Shown: piece after piece, positions 1 through 6,143 of the stretch
How the letters are laid out: every line of letters begins with the position of its first letter
Position numbering within the stretch: the first letter of the stretch is position 1
NCBI GenBank assembly: GCA_023473405.1
Contig: JAMCZD010000494.1
Span: 1-7,284 of the forward strand
Length of the DNA stretch: 7,284 nt
From: Candidatus Omnitrophota bacterium
GTDB lineage: Bacteria; Verrucomicrobiota; Verrucomicrobiia; Limisphaerales; UBA1319
Direction of reading: 5' to 3'
Notes under the pieces: generated by a model
Database searches by the model: none
The model's input: the letters and a program-made list of their open reading frames with translations, nothing else
What the model was told of the DNA's origin: nothing
Position numbers and translations under genes: made by a program

Positions 1-1
1 A

Positions 2-211
2 ATTCCGGACGCCTTTTTGGCCAGCAACGTCTCTTTCATGAAGACGGTGGCGGATGAATTCCCCGACGCCATCGAGTTGTCGCTGGCACCTGGTGAAGCC
101 AAAGGACCGTCCCGGGTTCAGACCGTTGCAATCTCGCGCCAGACCCAGCACCGCTATTTGATGGTACGATTGCTCGAGGCGCTGCGCTCAGAGGAATCGC
201 CACGGCACTAA
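2..211 (+). CDS. C-terminal fragment of an unidentified protein (5' end outside window)
   Basis: The reading frame is open from the left edge and ends at TAA (209-211), giving about 69 residues. A TTG lies at 17, but the frame continues upstream to the edge, so this is most likely the 3' end of a longer gene. The residues look like ordinary protein: a mixed alpha/beta stretch (FLASNVSFMKTVADEF), then a terminal helix rich in Leu/Arg (RYLMVRLLEALR). I do not recognise a family. It does not resemble the usual C-terminus of a ModA binding protein, although it lies on the same strand upstream of a ModB-like permease, with a 379-base repeat-rich gap between them. The opposite-strand frame over the same bases is judged to be a shadow. 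No function is proposed. Confidence 0.55.
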   Translation: MPDAFLASNVSFMKTVADEFPDAIELSLAPGEAKGPSRVQTVAISRQTQHRYLMVRLLEALRSEESPRH

Positions 212-224
212 CCCGGGGCACGCA

Positions 225-342
225 GGAGCGCGGAGGCCTTCATCCGCGTGTGGAGCGTGGAGCGTGGAGCGTGTGGCGTGTAATGCGGAGCGAGGCGGCG
301 ACGGCGCTTTGGAGCGCGGATGCCCTCATCCGCGCGTGTGGC
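225..342. repeat. Two copies of a GC-rich palindromic intergenic repeat
   Basis: Two units share the pattern GGAGCGCGGA(G/T)GCC(T/C)TCATCCGCG followed by a (C)GTGTGG-like tail, at 225-253 and 311-342. In the second, CGCGGATG (316-323) and CATCCGCG (328-335) form a perfect 8-bp stem with a 4-base CCCT loop. In the first, CGCGGA pairs with TCCGCG around an 8-base loop. A third, partial relative of the core is at 447-459. These are dispersed intergenic palindromes of the kind seen in many large bacterial genomes. Neither a T-run nor a gene is associated with them, so I do not call them terminators. Confidence 0.7.
251..271. repeat. Short tandem repeat, 3 x TGGAGCG
   Basis: Three perfect consecutive copies of the 7-mer TGGAGCG (251-257, 258-264, 265-271) are followed by a diverged copy (TGTGGCG). 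It sits between the two palindromic repeat units. It is too short to assign a role and is probably replication-slippage expansion inside repeat DNA. Confidence 0.7.
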
Positions 343-411
343 GGTCAAGTCCTGATTTAAACTTGTCACTATTCTCGAAGGGCTCGACGGGATGATTGGC
401 GACTGGGAGTA

Positions 412-424
412 GCGCCAAAGGCGC
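412..424. repeat. Small perfect hairpin GCGCC-AAA-GGCGC
   Basis: GCGCC (412-416) and GGCGC (420-424) are perfect complements around a 3-base AAA loop. It lies in the gene-free repeat region, is not followed by a U-run and does not directly follow a gene, so it is recorded as part of the palindromic repeat cluster rather than as a terminator. Confidence 0.45.
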
Positions 425-446
425 GTTACCATACCGGTTTTTGGCA

Positions 447-475
447 GGAGCGCGGATGCAGGCGCGCCGCGCTCC
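447..475. repeat. Third palindromic repeat unit, 8-bp inverted repeat
   Basis: GGAGCGCG (447-454) and CGCGCTCC (468-475) are perfect inverted repeats separated by 13 bases, which themselves contain the palindrome GGCGCGCC (461-468). The left arm shares the GGAGCGCGGATGC core with the unit at 311, so this appears to be a rearranged member of the same repeat family. Confidence 0.6.
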
Positions 476-590
476 AACGGGCGGAATTGTTTGCTTGCAG
501 CGATCGTCGCATCTATGTTCAGGGCGCGGCAGCGGTGCCGAAGGTACACAAACGCTGCCTGGTTGAGTCGATTCGAGTGCTTGGCATCCG

Positions 591-1430
591 ATGCATCCGC
601 CATTGAATTCACTACCGGCGCGGCAGGCCGCTTTGCGCCGTTCCGATTGGCCGTTTTTGGCCGGGTTAGGCATTATCGGGATTCTGTACCTGGGGCTGAT
701 ATTGGCGCTTTTGGTAGCCGACGCATCGTTTACGTCGCCGGCACATCTCTGGGCGGCGCTGAGGAGTCCGGAGATACGATTTGCGATCAAGCTGAGTTTT
801 CTATCCAGCAGCTTGACGATGATCTTAGCCCTGGGCGCGGCGGTGCCGATTGGCTATCTGATGTCGCGCCGCGATTTTTTTGGCAAGAGCCTGCTGGATG
901 CAGTCCTGGACATTCCGATTGTCCTGCCGCCGATGGTGATTGGGCTGAGTCTGCTGATATTGTTTCAGACGCGAATGGGCCGCGCCATCGAGAGTGTAGT
1001 GCCGGTTACGTATGAGGTTCCCAGTGTTATCCTGGCGCAATTCATGGTGGCCTGCGCCTTTGCGGTCAGGACCATGCGCGCGACCTTCGATCAGATCAGC
1101 CCGCGGCGCGAACAGGTGGCGTTGACCCTGGGATGCCGGCGGAGCCAGGCCTTTTGGCTGGTGGTTTTGCCCGAAGCCAAACGAGGCATCCTGACGGCAG
1201 CTACCCTGGCGTGGGCAAGGTCGCTGGGTGAATTCGGGCCAGTCCTGGTTTTTTCCGGGGCGACGAGGATGCGGACCGAGGTGCTGCCGACGTCCATTTT
1301 TTTGGAGCTCAGCGTGGGCAACCTGGAGGCTGCTGTGGCGGTTTCACTGTTGATGGTGGGCACGGCACTAATGGTATTGGGATTGATCCACTTGTTCGGT
1401 TTCGATCCTTCACTGAAGCAAATCAGGTGA
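591..1430 (+). CDS. modB: ABC transporter permease, molybdate/tungstate/sulfate type (ModB/WtpB/CysT family)
   Basis: This 279-residue inner-membrane permease forms the channel of an oxyanion importer. Hydrophobic segments lie at about residues 22-43, 66-90, 105-126, 145-160, about 200-222 and 245-270. The cytoplasmic EAA-type loop that docks on the ATPase is clear: EQVALTLGCRR at 174-184, then FWLVVLPEAKRGI at 188-200. Near it are ModB-like signatures: DIPIVLPPMVIGL (107-119), ARSLGEFGPVLVF (209-221) and LELSVGNLEAA (238-248). The length is close to that of CysT/WtpB-type permeases and longer than many ModB proteins. The ATG at 591 is used because the next in-frame Met is deep in the protein; no clear Shine-Dalgarno precedes it, so a TTG at 603 cannot be excluded. 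The stop is one base before the ATPase start, so the two form one operon. Molybdate is the most usual substrate for this permease type, but tungstate or sulfate cannot be separated by eye, and no binding protein is recognisable nearby. Confidence 0.85.
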   Translation: MHPPLNSLPARQAALRRSDWPFLAGLGIIGILYLGLILALLVADASFTSPAHLWAALRSPEIRFAIKLSFLSSSLTMILALGAAVPIGYLMSRRDFFGKSLLDAVLDIPIVLPPMVIGLSLLILFQTRMGRAIESVVPVTYEVPSVILAQFMVACAFAVRTMRATFDQISPRREQVALTLGCRRSQAFWLVVLPEAKRGILTAATLAWARSLGEFGPVLVFSGATRMRTEVLPTSIFLELSVGNLEAAVAVSLLMVGTALMVLGLIHLFGFDPSLKQIR

Positions 1431-1431
1431 G

Positions 1432-2100
1432 ATGATTGCCCTGGAGAATTTATCGGTCAGGGTGGGAAGTTTTTCCCTGGAAAACATCTCCCTCGAAATT
1501 CCCACCGGCGAGCATGCCTTTCTCATGGGCAAGACCGGCAGCGGCAAGACCACCCTTTTGGAGGCCATTTGCGGCCTTAAACAGATAACCAGCGGGCGCG
1601 TCTTTCTCATGGGACAAGAGGTCACTCGCTTGAAGCCCGCCTTGCGCGGTATCGGTTTCGTCCCGCAAGACGGTGCCTTGTTCAGCACCATGACGGTGCG
1701 GGAACAATTGGCCTTCGCCCTGGCCATTCGCAAATGGAACCGGGCGGACATGCAATCGCGCGTGAAAGAATTGGCGGCCTGGCTCGGGTTGGAACCGTTA
1801 TTGAACCGCAAGCCAAACGGGTTGAGCGGCGGTGAAATCCAGCGAGTCGCCCTGGGCCGGGCCTTGGCGTTTCGTCCGGATGTATTGTGTCTGGATGAAC
1901 CGCTGAGCGCCCTCGACGAAGACACGCGAATCGAGATGGGGAACCTGCTGCAAACGGTGCGGGAGCACACCGCCGTAACCATTCTCCACATCTCGCACAA
2001 CCTGAGCGAAGCGCGGAGGCATTCCGATCGGATTTTCCGGCTGAAAGACGGCAAGATCAGGATGGAACATGTCCGCGAGACCAGGGTCGCAGAGGTTTAA
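1432..2100 (+). CDS. modC: ABC transporter ATP-binding protein, partner of the ModB-like permease (short, no TOBE domain)
   Basis: This 222-residue ATPase powers the preceding permease from the cytoplasmic side. All canonical motifs are present: Walker A GKTGSGKT (33-40), Q-loop Gln79 in FVPQDGALF, signature LSGGE (131-135) followed by IQRVALGRAL, Walker B VLCLDE (151-156) with catalytic Glu156, D-loop SALDE and switch His189 in HISHN. It ends shortly after the nucleotide-binding domain, whereas typical ModC is about 350 residues with a C-terminal TOBE/Mop domain that binds molybdate, so that regulatory domain is missing. The start ATG follows the permease stop TGA by one base. An AGGTGAG at 1425-1431, overlapping that stop, can serve as ribosome binding site. 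The symbol follows the permease context; substrate specificity is inferred, not shown. Confidence 0.85.
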   Translation: MIALENLSVRVGSFSLENISLEIPTGEHAFLMGKTGSGKTTLLEAICGLKQITSGRVFLMGQEVTRLKPALRGIGFVPQDGALFSTMTVREQLAFALAIRKWNRADMQSRVKELAAWLGLEPLLNRKPNGLSGGEIQRVALGRALAFRPDVLCLDEPLSALDEDTRIEMGNLLQTVREHTAVTILHISHNLSEARRHSDRIFRLKDGKIRMEHVRETRVAEV

Positions 2101-2104
2101 AGGC

Positions 2105-3181
2105 TCACTGTTGGCGGCTGCAGCGCTGGACACCGGCCAGGGCCAGGTTGCGTGCGGCGGGTTGATCGAGTGTTTGCCACAAATCGGCCGCCGCTTTCCA
2201 TTGCTCTCCGGCGGCAGTCCACTGCTCAGCCTTCTCGAGGTCGGCGGCATAGGCCTCGCGGGCGCGTGCCAGTTCTCTTTGAGCCTCGGCCAGCGGTTCG
2301 TTCCTTGCTTTGAGGCAATCGATTAACGTCAACAGCGCATCGACCTGGTAACCGGGCTTCCGCAGGGTCTGGAAGTTGCGCGCGGCGCGGCGGAGTAGTT
2401 CTTCCGCCTCGGGCAGGTCCTGTTTCGCCACCAGCATGGTTCGCCCTTGGCCCTCAAGCGCTCGAGTGATCCCGAATGGCTCGGCGATGGCCTCGTATTC
2501 GGCCAATGCGCGACTCCATTCTTTCAAGGCGGCGGGATAGTTGGTTTGCGCCAGGTAAAGCGAGGCGCGATTGGCCGACACCGCGGCAACGCCTTGAGGT
2601 CTGGCAGCCTGGACAAAGGCTTGCTCGGCCTGTTGATAGGTCTGGGCTGCTTCATTCAGGTGTTCTTGGCGCTGTTGCCATTGAGCGAACTCATTGAGGA
2701 ACAGACCGCGGAGCTGAGGGTCCTCGACCTTGGGGAGCAACGGCACCAGGCGTTTGAAGCGCGCTTCGATGGGCGCAGTCTGCTCCTCCCGGGACTCGAC
2801 CTGGAGCAGGGCAATTTGGTCGCGCCACCATTCGTTGGTCTGCCCAGCTTGTTGGTTCAAAGTTGCGGCTCTATCCAGGAGATGTTGGGCCGCGTCGAGC
2901 CTGTCCAACTCACGGTCTGCCTGGGCTAGGTTATGCAACGCAACGGCTTCATTGCCAAGGTCGTTTAACGCGCTGAATTGATCGGCGGCCTCCTGCCATT
3001 CCCGTGCCGCCGCCACCCAGTTCCCGGCTTGGGAGAGTTTGAGCGCCGACGCGGCGACAAATTGGGCCTGCTGCCGGGCGGGCGGCACCGGGGCGGGCGG
3101 CGGAGTCGAGGAACAACCAAATCCGAACGCCAATAAGACAAGCCCCAGGTTCAATGAGGCGCGAGCGAGAAGCGATTTCAC
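2105..3181 (-). CDS. TPR-like repeat lipoprotein encoded at the end of the Mla-type operon
   Basis: This 358-residue protein starts at a GTG (3181-3179) preceded by an excellent AGGAGG; the longer open frame upstream only overlaps the mlaD-like gene. The N-terminus is a lipoprotein signal: MKSLLAR, a hydrophobic core to residue 22, then Cys23 (GFGC, an imperfect lipobox because -3 is Gly rather than Leu), then SSTPPPAPVPP as a linker. The rest is helical and rich in Ala, Gln, Glu and Leu. About seven degenerate TPR-like helix units start near residues 55, 95, 175, 215, 256, 297 and 321, with pattern xAAxxxxxxAxxxF (compare WVAAAREWQEAADQF and WTAAGEQWKAAADLW). It has no catalytic motif. The GTGA overlap with the mlaD-like gene suggests coupled synthesis and a role in the same envelope lipid-transport machine, perhaps as an outer-membrane or periplasmic partner; that is inference. 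It is not a recognisable MlaA or MlaC. It converges on the ModC-like gene with only 4 bp between stops. Confidence 0.82.
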   Translation of the reverse strand: MKSLLARASLNLGLVLLAFGFGCSSTPPPAPVPPARQQAQFVAASALKLSQAGNWVAAAREWQEAADQFSALNDLGNEAVALHNLAQADRELDRLDAAQHLLDRAATLNQQAGQTNEWWRDQIALLQVESREEQTAPIEARFKRLVPLLPKVEDPQLRGLFLNEFAQWQQRQEHLNEAAQTYQQAEQAFVQAARPQGVAAVSANRASLYLAQTNYPAALKEWSRALAEYEAIAEPFGITRALEGQGRTMLVAKQDLPEAEELLRRAARNFQTLRKPGYQVDALLTLIDCLKARNEPLAEAQRELARAREAYAADLEKAEQWTAAGEQWKAAADLWQTLDQPAARNLALAGVQRCSRQQ

Positions 3182-4317
3182 TTTCCACCTCCTCCCACGC
3201 TGGGAGCGACCAGGCCTTCGATGGGGGGATTTGATGGTGATTGGAAGGATGCCTTGAGCAGCCAATTGCGTTTGAGGCCTTGGACAAAATCATCGGCGTC
3301 AACTACCAGGCTCGAGATTTGGCTGAGCATCAGGCTGTTGGCCTGGACCTGGTCTTTGAGGTTGGCAGTTATGGCCGCCACGCTTTCCAAGGTGTGGTTC
3401 AGGTTGTCTGCCAGCATGTTTACATTCGTATTGGCGCTGCGGAGGGTGGCATCGGCGGTAGTCAGGGTGCCTTGGATGCGCTGGTTGATCTGGGTTGGGA
3501 TCAGCCATTCGCCAAGGGCGCCATGCGGATTGCTCAGTTGGGCTGAGATAATGGTCAGGTTGGTCAGGATAGGCTGCACGCCGAGCAAGGTTTGGTCGAG
3601 GCGTTCGACCATATGAGCGCTGTTCGTCAGCGATTCGGCGAGGCTATTCGTGAGGCTGAACACGATCGGCAGGTTGGCCTGGACGATTGCAATTACGTCG
3701 TCGAGGCGATCCGACAAGGACGGGGATTCCTCGGACCGCAACCAGTAAGGTGAGTATTTATAGGTGTGGTCCTTCTCGTTATAGACTTCAAACTTCTTGT
3801 TGATAGGGATGTATGCGTTTTGGTCGTTCCAGACGCCGGTGATGGGCAATTCCTTGGCATTGGGCTCAGTCGGTTCGCCGCTATTGATTTGGTAGGTGGG
3901 CACGCCGTTGGTGCCCTTGGTGACTTCGAGGAACCGGTTGCCCAGAAAATCGCCTGCGGTGAGTTTGGCGCGTGAATCGGTCCACAGATAGCCGTAATAC
4001 GGAGAGCGAATTGCGAATTCGACGTAGACATTGAACATGGGGTCGCTGGGGGGCATGGGCTCGATTTTGGTTATCTCGCCGGCATCGAATCCCATGAGCT
4101 TGACTGGGTCGCCCACGTTAAGGCCGGCGGCGGACTGCACGAAAACAAAATAGGGCGCCTTGGTTAGAAACCAGCCTTTGCGCTGGGCGGTGCTATAGAC
4201 GTAGTAAGCCAACCCGGCCAGCAGAATCAGAGTGGCCAGGATCACAAAAACGCCTACCACACGTTCAATCCGGCTCAGCCGGGTGCGGAGTTGAGGAGTA
4301 AGGTCTTGCAAGGCCAT
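3178..4317 (-). CDS. mlaD: MlaD/MCE-domain protein with long helical C-terminus (lipid transport)
   Basis: This 379-residue membrane-anchored periplasmic subunit of an MCE lipid transporter has one transmembrane helix at about 20-42 (VVGVFVILATLILLAGLAYYV). The MCE domain follows at about 54-135, with the hallmark GLNVGDPVKLMGFDAGEITKI (65-85, spanning the GxxVxxxG pattern) and KLTAGDFLGNRFLEV (118-132). An insert of about 65 residues follows (NGVPTYQI to YWLRSEE). Residues 200-350 are a long amphipathic helical, coiled-coil-like region with repeated LTN/NSL phrases, longer than E. coli MlaD (about 180 residues) and more like the helical tails of PqiB or Mce proteins that build a lipid tunnel. 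The tail is Gly-rich. The ATG at 4317 follows the ATPase stop by 11 bases; no clear Shine-Dalgarno is seen, so expression may depend on coupling. The stop overlaps the lipoprotein start (GTGA). Substrate is probably phospholipid or another hydrophobic molecule. Confidence 0.85.
   Translation of the reverse strand: MALQDLTPQLRTRLSRIERVVGVFVILATLILLAGLAYYVYSTAQRKGWFLTKAPYFVFVQSAAGLNVGDPVKLMGFDAGEITKIEPMPPSDPMFNVYVEFAIRSPYYGYLWTDSRAKLTAGDFLGNRFLEVTKGTNGVPTYQINSGEPTEPNAKELPITGVWNDQNAYIPINKKFEVYNEKDHTYKYSPYWLRSEESPSLSDRLDDVIAIVQANLPIVFSLTNSLAESLTNSAHMVERLDQTLLGVQPILTNLTIISAQLSNPHGALGEWLIPTQINQRIQGTLTTADATLRSANTNVNMLADNLNHTLESVAAITANLKDQVQANSLMLSQISSLVVDADDFVQGLKRNWLLKASFQSPSNPPIEGLVAPSVGGGGK
3185..3196 (-). 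promoter_or_regulatory. Strong ribosome binding site for the lipoprotein gene
   Basis: Read on the minus strand this is GGGAGGAGGTGG. The AGGAGG core (3193-3188) is six bases from the GTG at 3181. It lies inside the last codons of the mlaD-like gene, where it encodes the Gly-rich tail (VGGGGK), so the end of that protein may be shaped by the need for this site. It decides the GTG start over the longer upstream frame. Confidence 0.75.
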
Positions 4318-4328
4318 AGGTATTAGTC

Positions 4329-5126
4329 TTATCTAACCGGCGAAGCCAGTAATTCCTGCACCAGCGGCTCGGCACACCGGTCCAGGTCGGCCGGACCACC
4401 CAACGGCAGCCAATGATTCTGTTTCAACAAGGCGAACTGCCGCCCTTGGGCGAGCCAGGGGCGAAAGTCATCGGTGGCAACCGCCAAGGTCAAGGGGCGC
4501 CCATGATACAACTCATGTCCCGCGGACAATTTGCCGAGGAATCCCATCCACCAGCTCGCTTGCCGCGGGTCCATCCCGGCCAGCGGGTTGTCCAACAGCA
4601 ACACCTCCGGATGCAAAATCAAGGCTCGCGCCAGGCCGACTCGTTGACGCCAGCTCCGGTTCAGCCGGCTGGCAGGCTGGTGCGCCAGAAAATCCAGACC
4701 GGTGTATTCAAGCATCGCGTTAACCGTAGATTCCACCTGCGCCGGTGCGCAATCCTGGTGATAGCACATCGGCATGGCCAAATTCTCGGCCACGGTCAAA
4801 TAGCGGAACGGCCGCCCGCCATCGCCAAACACCAGGCCCACCCGCAGACGCTCGCGCGCGAGCTCGTCGCCATGGAAACTGGCCGTGTCGCGCCCAAAAA
4901 GATGAAGCGCTCCACGTTGAGGGCGTAGAAGGCCGGCGGCGGTGGCCAGCAGATCACTCTTGCCGGAGGCTGGCATGCCGCCCACAACCCAAAAGTCGGC
5001 CTCGGAAATGCTCCAATTCACTCCCTCGAGAACGGTCAACTCGGAGTTCTCCATTGACATCACAGCCACATCCAAGAATTGGATCAAGGGCAAGTGCCGG
5101 CTGGGTTCAGGCGGGGAAGCACTCAT
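4329..5126 (-). CDS. MlaF-like ABC ATPase with degenerate catalytic motifs
   Basis: This 265-residue protein sits where MlaF is expected, between the MlaE-like permease and the MlaD-like protein. Walker A is kept (GMPASGKS, 50-57), as are the Walker B Asp179 (EVLLLD) and a D-loop (AGMDP, 183-187). The other motifs are altered. The Q-loop Gln is Gly101 (VFGDG instead of VFQDG). The signature LSGGQ is LNRSW (155-159), although the following RQRVGLARAL is intact. The catalytic Glu is Asn180. The switch His is Asp219 (ATDD). No aromatic A-loop residue is visible near residue 27. The frame is intact and the surrounding fold is well preserved, so it is not a decayed pseudogene. It probably binds ATP but hydrolyses it poorly or not at all. 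The ATG at 5126 shares its A with the mlaE stop (TGATG); a TTG one codon upstream is less likely. I leave the symbol empty because it may not act as a normal MlaF. Confidence 0.8.
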   Translation of the reverse strand: MSASPPEPSRHLPLIQFLDVAVMSMENSELTVLEGVNWSISEADFWVVGGMPASGKSDLLATAAGLLRPQRGALHLFGRDTASFHGDELARERLRVGLVFGDGGRPFRYLTVAENLAMPMCYHQDCAPAQVESTVNAMLEYTGLDFLAHQPASRLNRSWRQRVGLARALILHPEVLLLDNPLAGMDPRQASWWMGFLGKLSAGHELYHGRPLTLAVATDDFRPWLAQGRQFALLKQNHWLPLGGPADLDRCAEPLVQELLASPVR

Positions 5127-5983
5127 CAAAAGAGCAGGAACAGAATAAAAAGGGCATCCAGAAGAACCGTCAACTCGACCCCTTGGACAACGGCGCGCGT
5201 GGTTGCCTCCGCGATTTCTTCCTGGCGCAACGGTTTGGCCAAACCTTCATAGCAGGTGACTACGGCAATGGTCACTCCGAAGATGAGCGTCTTCAAAATC
5301 AACAAAACAAAATCCTCCCAGCGCAGGGCCCGAGCCAACTGGCCAACGTATTGGCCGGGCAGCAAGGCGACATCCTGGAAAAAGGCGAACAAGTACCCGC
5401 TAAACAAGGTGATGAGGATGAAATACACCGTGAGAGAAAAAATGGCTATGGCCAATCCAATGACACGCGGCACGACCAGGTAGTGAATGGGGTCGATCCC
5501 CAACGCTTCGAGTGCTTCGACTTCGCCCATCGCGCGCACGGTGCCCAACTCGATAACCGTCGCAGTGCCGACCCTGGCCAGAACAAGCAGAGCGGTCGCG
5601 ATCGGGCCCAGCTCGCGAACCACAACCATAACCATAACCGTGCCCGCGTAGTTCGACGCTCCCACCCGCGTCAGCAGTGAAACTGTCTGTCCAATCACCA
5701 CAAAGCCTAGGGCAAAACCCATAAAGGCGATGATCGGCAGCAGCCGGACCCCCGCGCGATAAATCTCCGCACGGATCAGCGGGTGGATCACGCGGACCGC
5801 CTTGTTCCACTGGCTCAGGGTGACCCCGAGTGTAATGAGACTAAAAGCTCCCAGCCCCTTCACCAACTCCGCCAGGCGAAACAATTTGCGCCCGACGAAA
5901 TTCAAGTAGGAGCGGGGCCATGGAGTTGCCAGGAAACCGAATCCCGGCAGCACCGAAGCCTCTTTGGCTGGATTCTTCGCCAC
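5126..5983 (-). CDS. mlaE: MlaE-family ABC transporter permease (lipid transport)
   Basis: This is the inner-membrane permease of an MCE-type lipid transporter. Family hallmarks are clear: RELGP (123-127), LARVGTATVIELGTV (135-149), EALEALGIDPIHYLVVPRV (156-174, the coupling-helix region) and FGVTIAVVTCYEG (235-247), then RATTRAVV-like ATTRAVVQGVEL (260-271) and a final hydrophobic segment. Membrane segments lie near 80-105, 112-137, 172-205, 225-245 and 267-285. At 285 residues it is about 25 longer at the N-terminus than E. coli MlaE. The GTG at 5983 is the first start in the frame and has no obvious Shine-Dalgarno, so a start some 25-40 codons later (TTG at 5905 or GTG near 5863) is possible. 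It is the first gene of the Mla-type cluster, 149 bases downstream of maf on the same strand; its own promoter is not evident in that gap. Confidence 0.88.
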   Translation of the reverse strand: MAKNPAKEASVLPGFGFLATPWPRSYLNFVGRKLFRLAELVKGLGAFSLITLGVTLSQWNKAVRVIHPLIRAEIYRAGVRLLPIIAFMGFALGFVVIGQTVSLLTRVGASNYAGTVMVMVVVRELGPIATALLVLARVGTATVIELGTVRAMGEVEALEALGIDPIHYLVVPRVIGLAIAIFSLTVYFILITLFSGYLFAFFQDVALLPGQYVGQLARALRWEDFVLLILKTLIFGVTIAVVTCYEGLAKPLRQEEIAEATTRAVVQGVELTVLLDALFILFLLF

Positions 5984-6118
5984 ACGCTGAAGCTACGAGG
6001 TTCGGTCGTTGCGGTAAAGCCGATTCTGGAACGAGCCGGGAGGGATGTATGTCAGGGCGGCTGCGGGAGACAGGTGCGCGGACGCCCCAATCGGCGAATC
6101 TGACTTTGGCGCAATTAT

Positions 6119-6143
6119 CGTCAGGCCCTATATCAGGGCGACG
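6119..6143. other. Weak hairpin at the end of maf
   Basis: GCCCT (6125-6129) pairs with AGGGC (6135-6139) around a 5-base loop. The stem continues with CGTC (6119-6122) against GACG (6140-6143) after a 2-base bulge. It overlaps the maf stop codon (6133-6135) and lacks a following T-run in either direction, so it is at best a weak attenuator or RNA-end structure between maf and the mla genes. Confidence 0.25.

Larger units (their letters stand above)
212..590. other. Gene-free, repeat-rich intergenic region
   Basis: No convincing gene lies in these 379 bases. Open frames crossing it are rich in Arg, Ala, Pro and Cys and look like shadows of GC-rich repeats. It holds three copies of a GGAGCGCGGA-core motif (225, 311 and 447), a 7-bp tandem triplication (251-271), perfect palindromes (316-335, 412-424, 447-475), and about 100 bases of apparently plain sequence before the permease start at 591. 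The permease promoter presumably lies in 480-590, but no strong -35/-10 pair is visible. Confidence 0.6.

Noticed and set aside
225..475. CRISPR array
   Set aside because: The three repeat cores are unevenly spaced, diverged and palindromic with no uniform spacers, and no cas gene is present.
491..519. Possible promoter for the ModBC-like operon (TTGCTT, 17 bases, TATGTT)
   Set aside because: Both boxes are weak and such matches are expected by chance; the spacing and position are plausible, but not enough to call it.
491..1015. Plus-strand open frame of 174 codons overlapping the start of the permease gene
   Set aside because: It overlaps the permease in another frame, has irregular composition rich in Ser, Arg, Cys and Trp, and shows no family features; it is a shadow.
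1410..2054. Long minus-strand frame antisense to the ModC-like gene
   Set aside because: The ATPase on the plus strand has every ABC motif; the antisense frame is Arg/Ser-rich shadow sequence.
3182..3265. N-terminal extension of the lipoprotein frame to an upstream start at 3265 (386 residues)
   Set aside because: The extension has no Shine-Dalgarno, overlaps the MCE gene and would bury the lipoprotein signal peptide; the GTG at 3181 has a perfect AGGAGG and a stop/start overlap.
4329..5126. ATPase as a decaying pseudogene
   Set aside because: The frame is complete with exact overlaps on the upstream side, and substitutions are concentrated at catalytic positions while neighbouring structural residues stay conserved; this pattern suggests specialised loss of activity rather than random decay.
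4745..5680. Long plus-strand frame (311 codons) antisense to the MlaE/MlaF-like genes
   Set aside because: Both minus-strand genes are recognised families with precise junctions; the antisense product is low-complexity, rich in Gln, Arg and Asn, without any domain.
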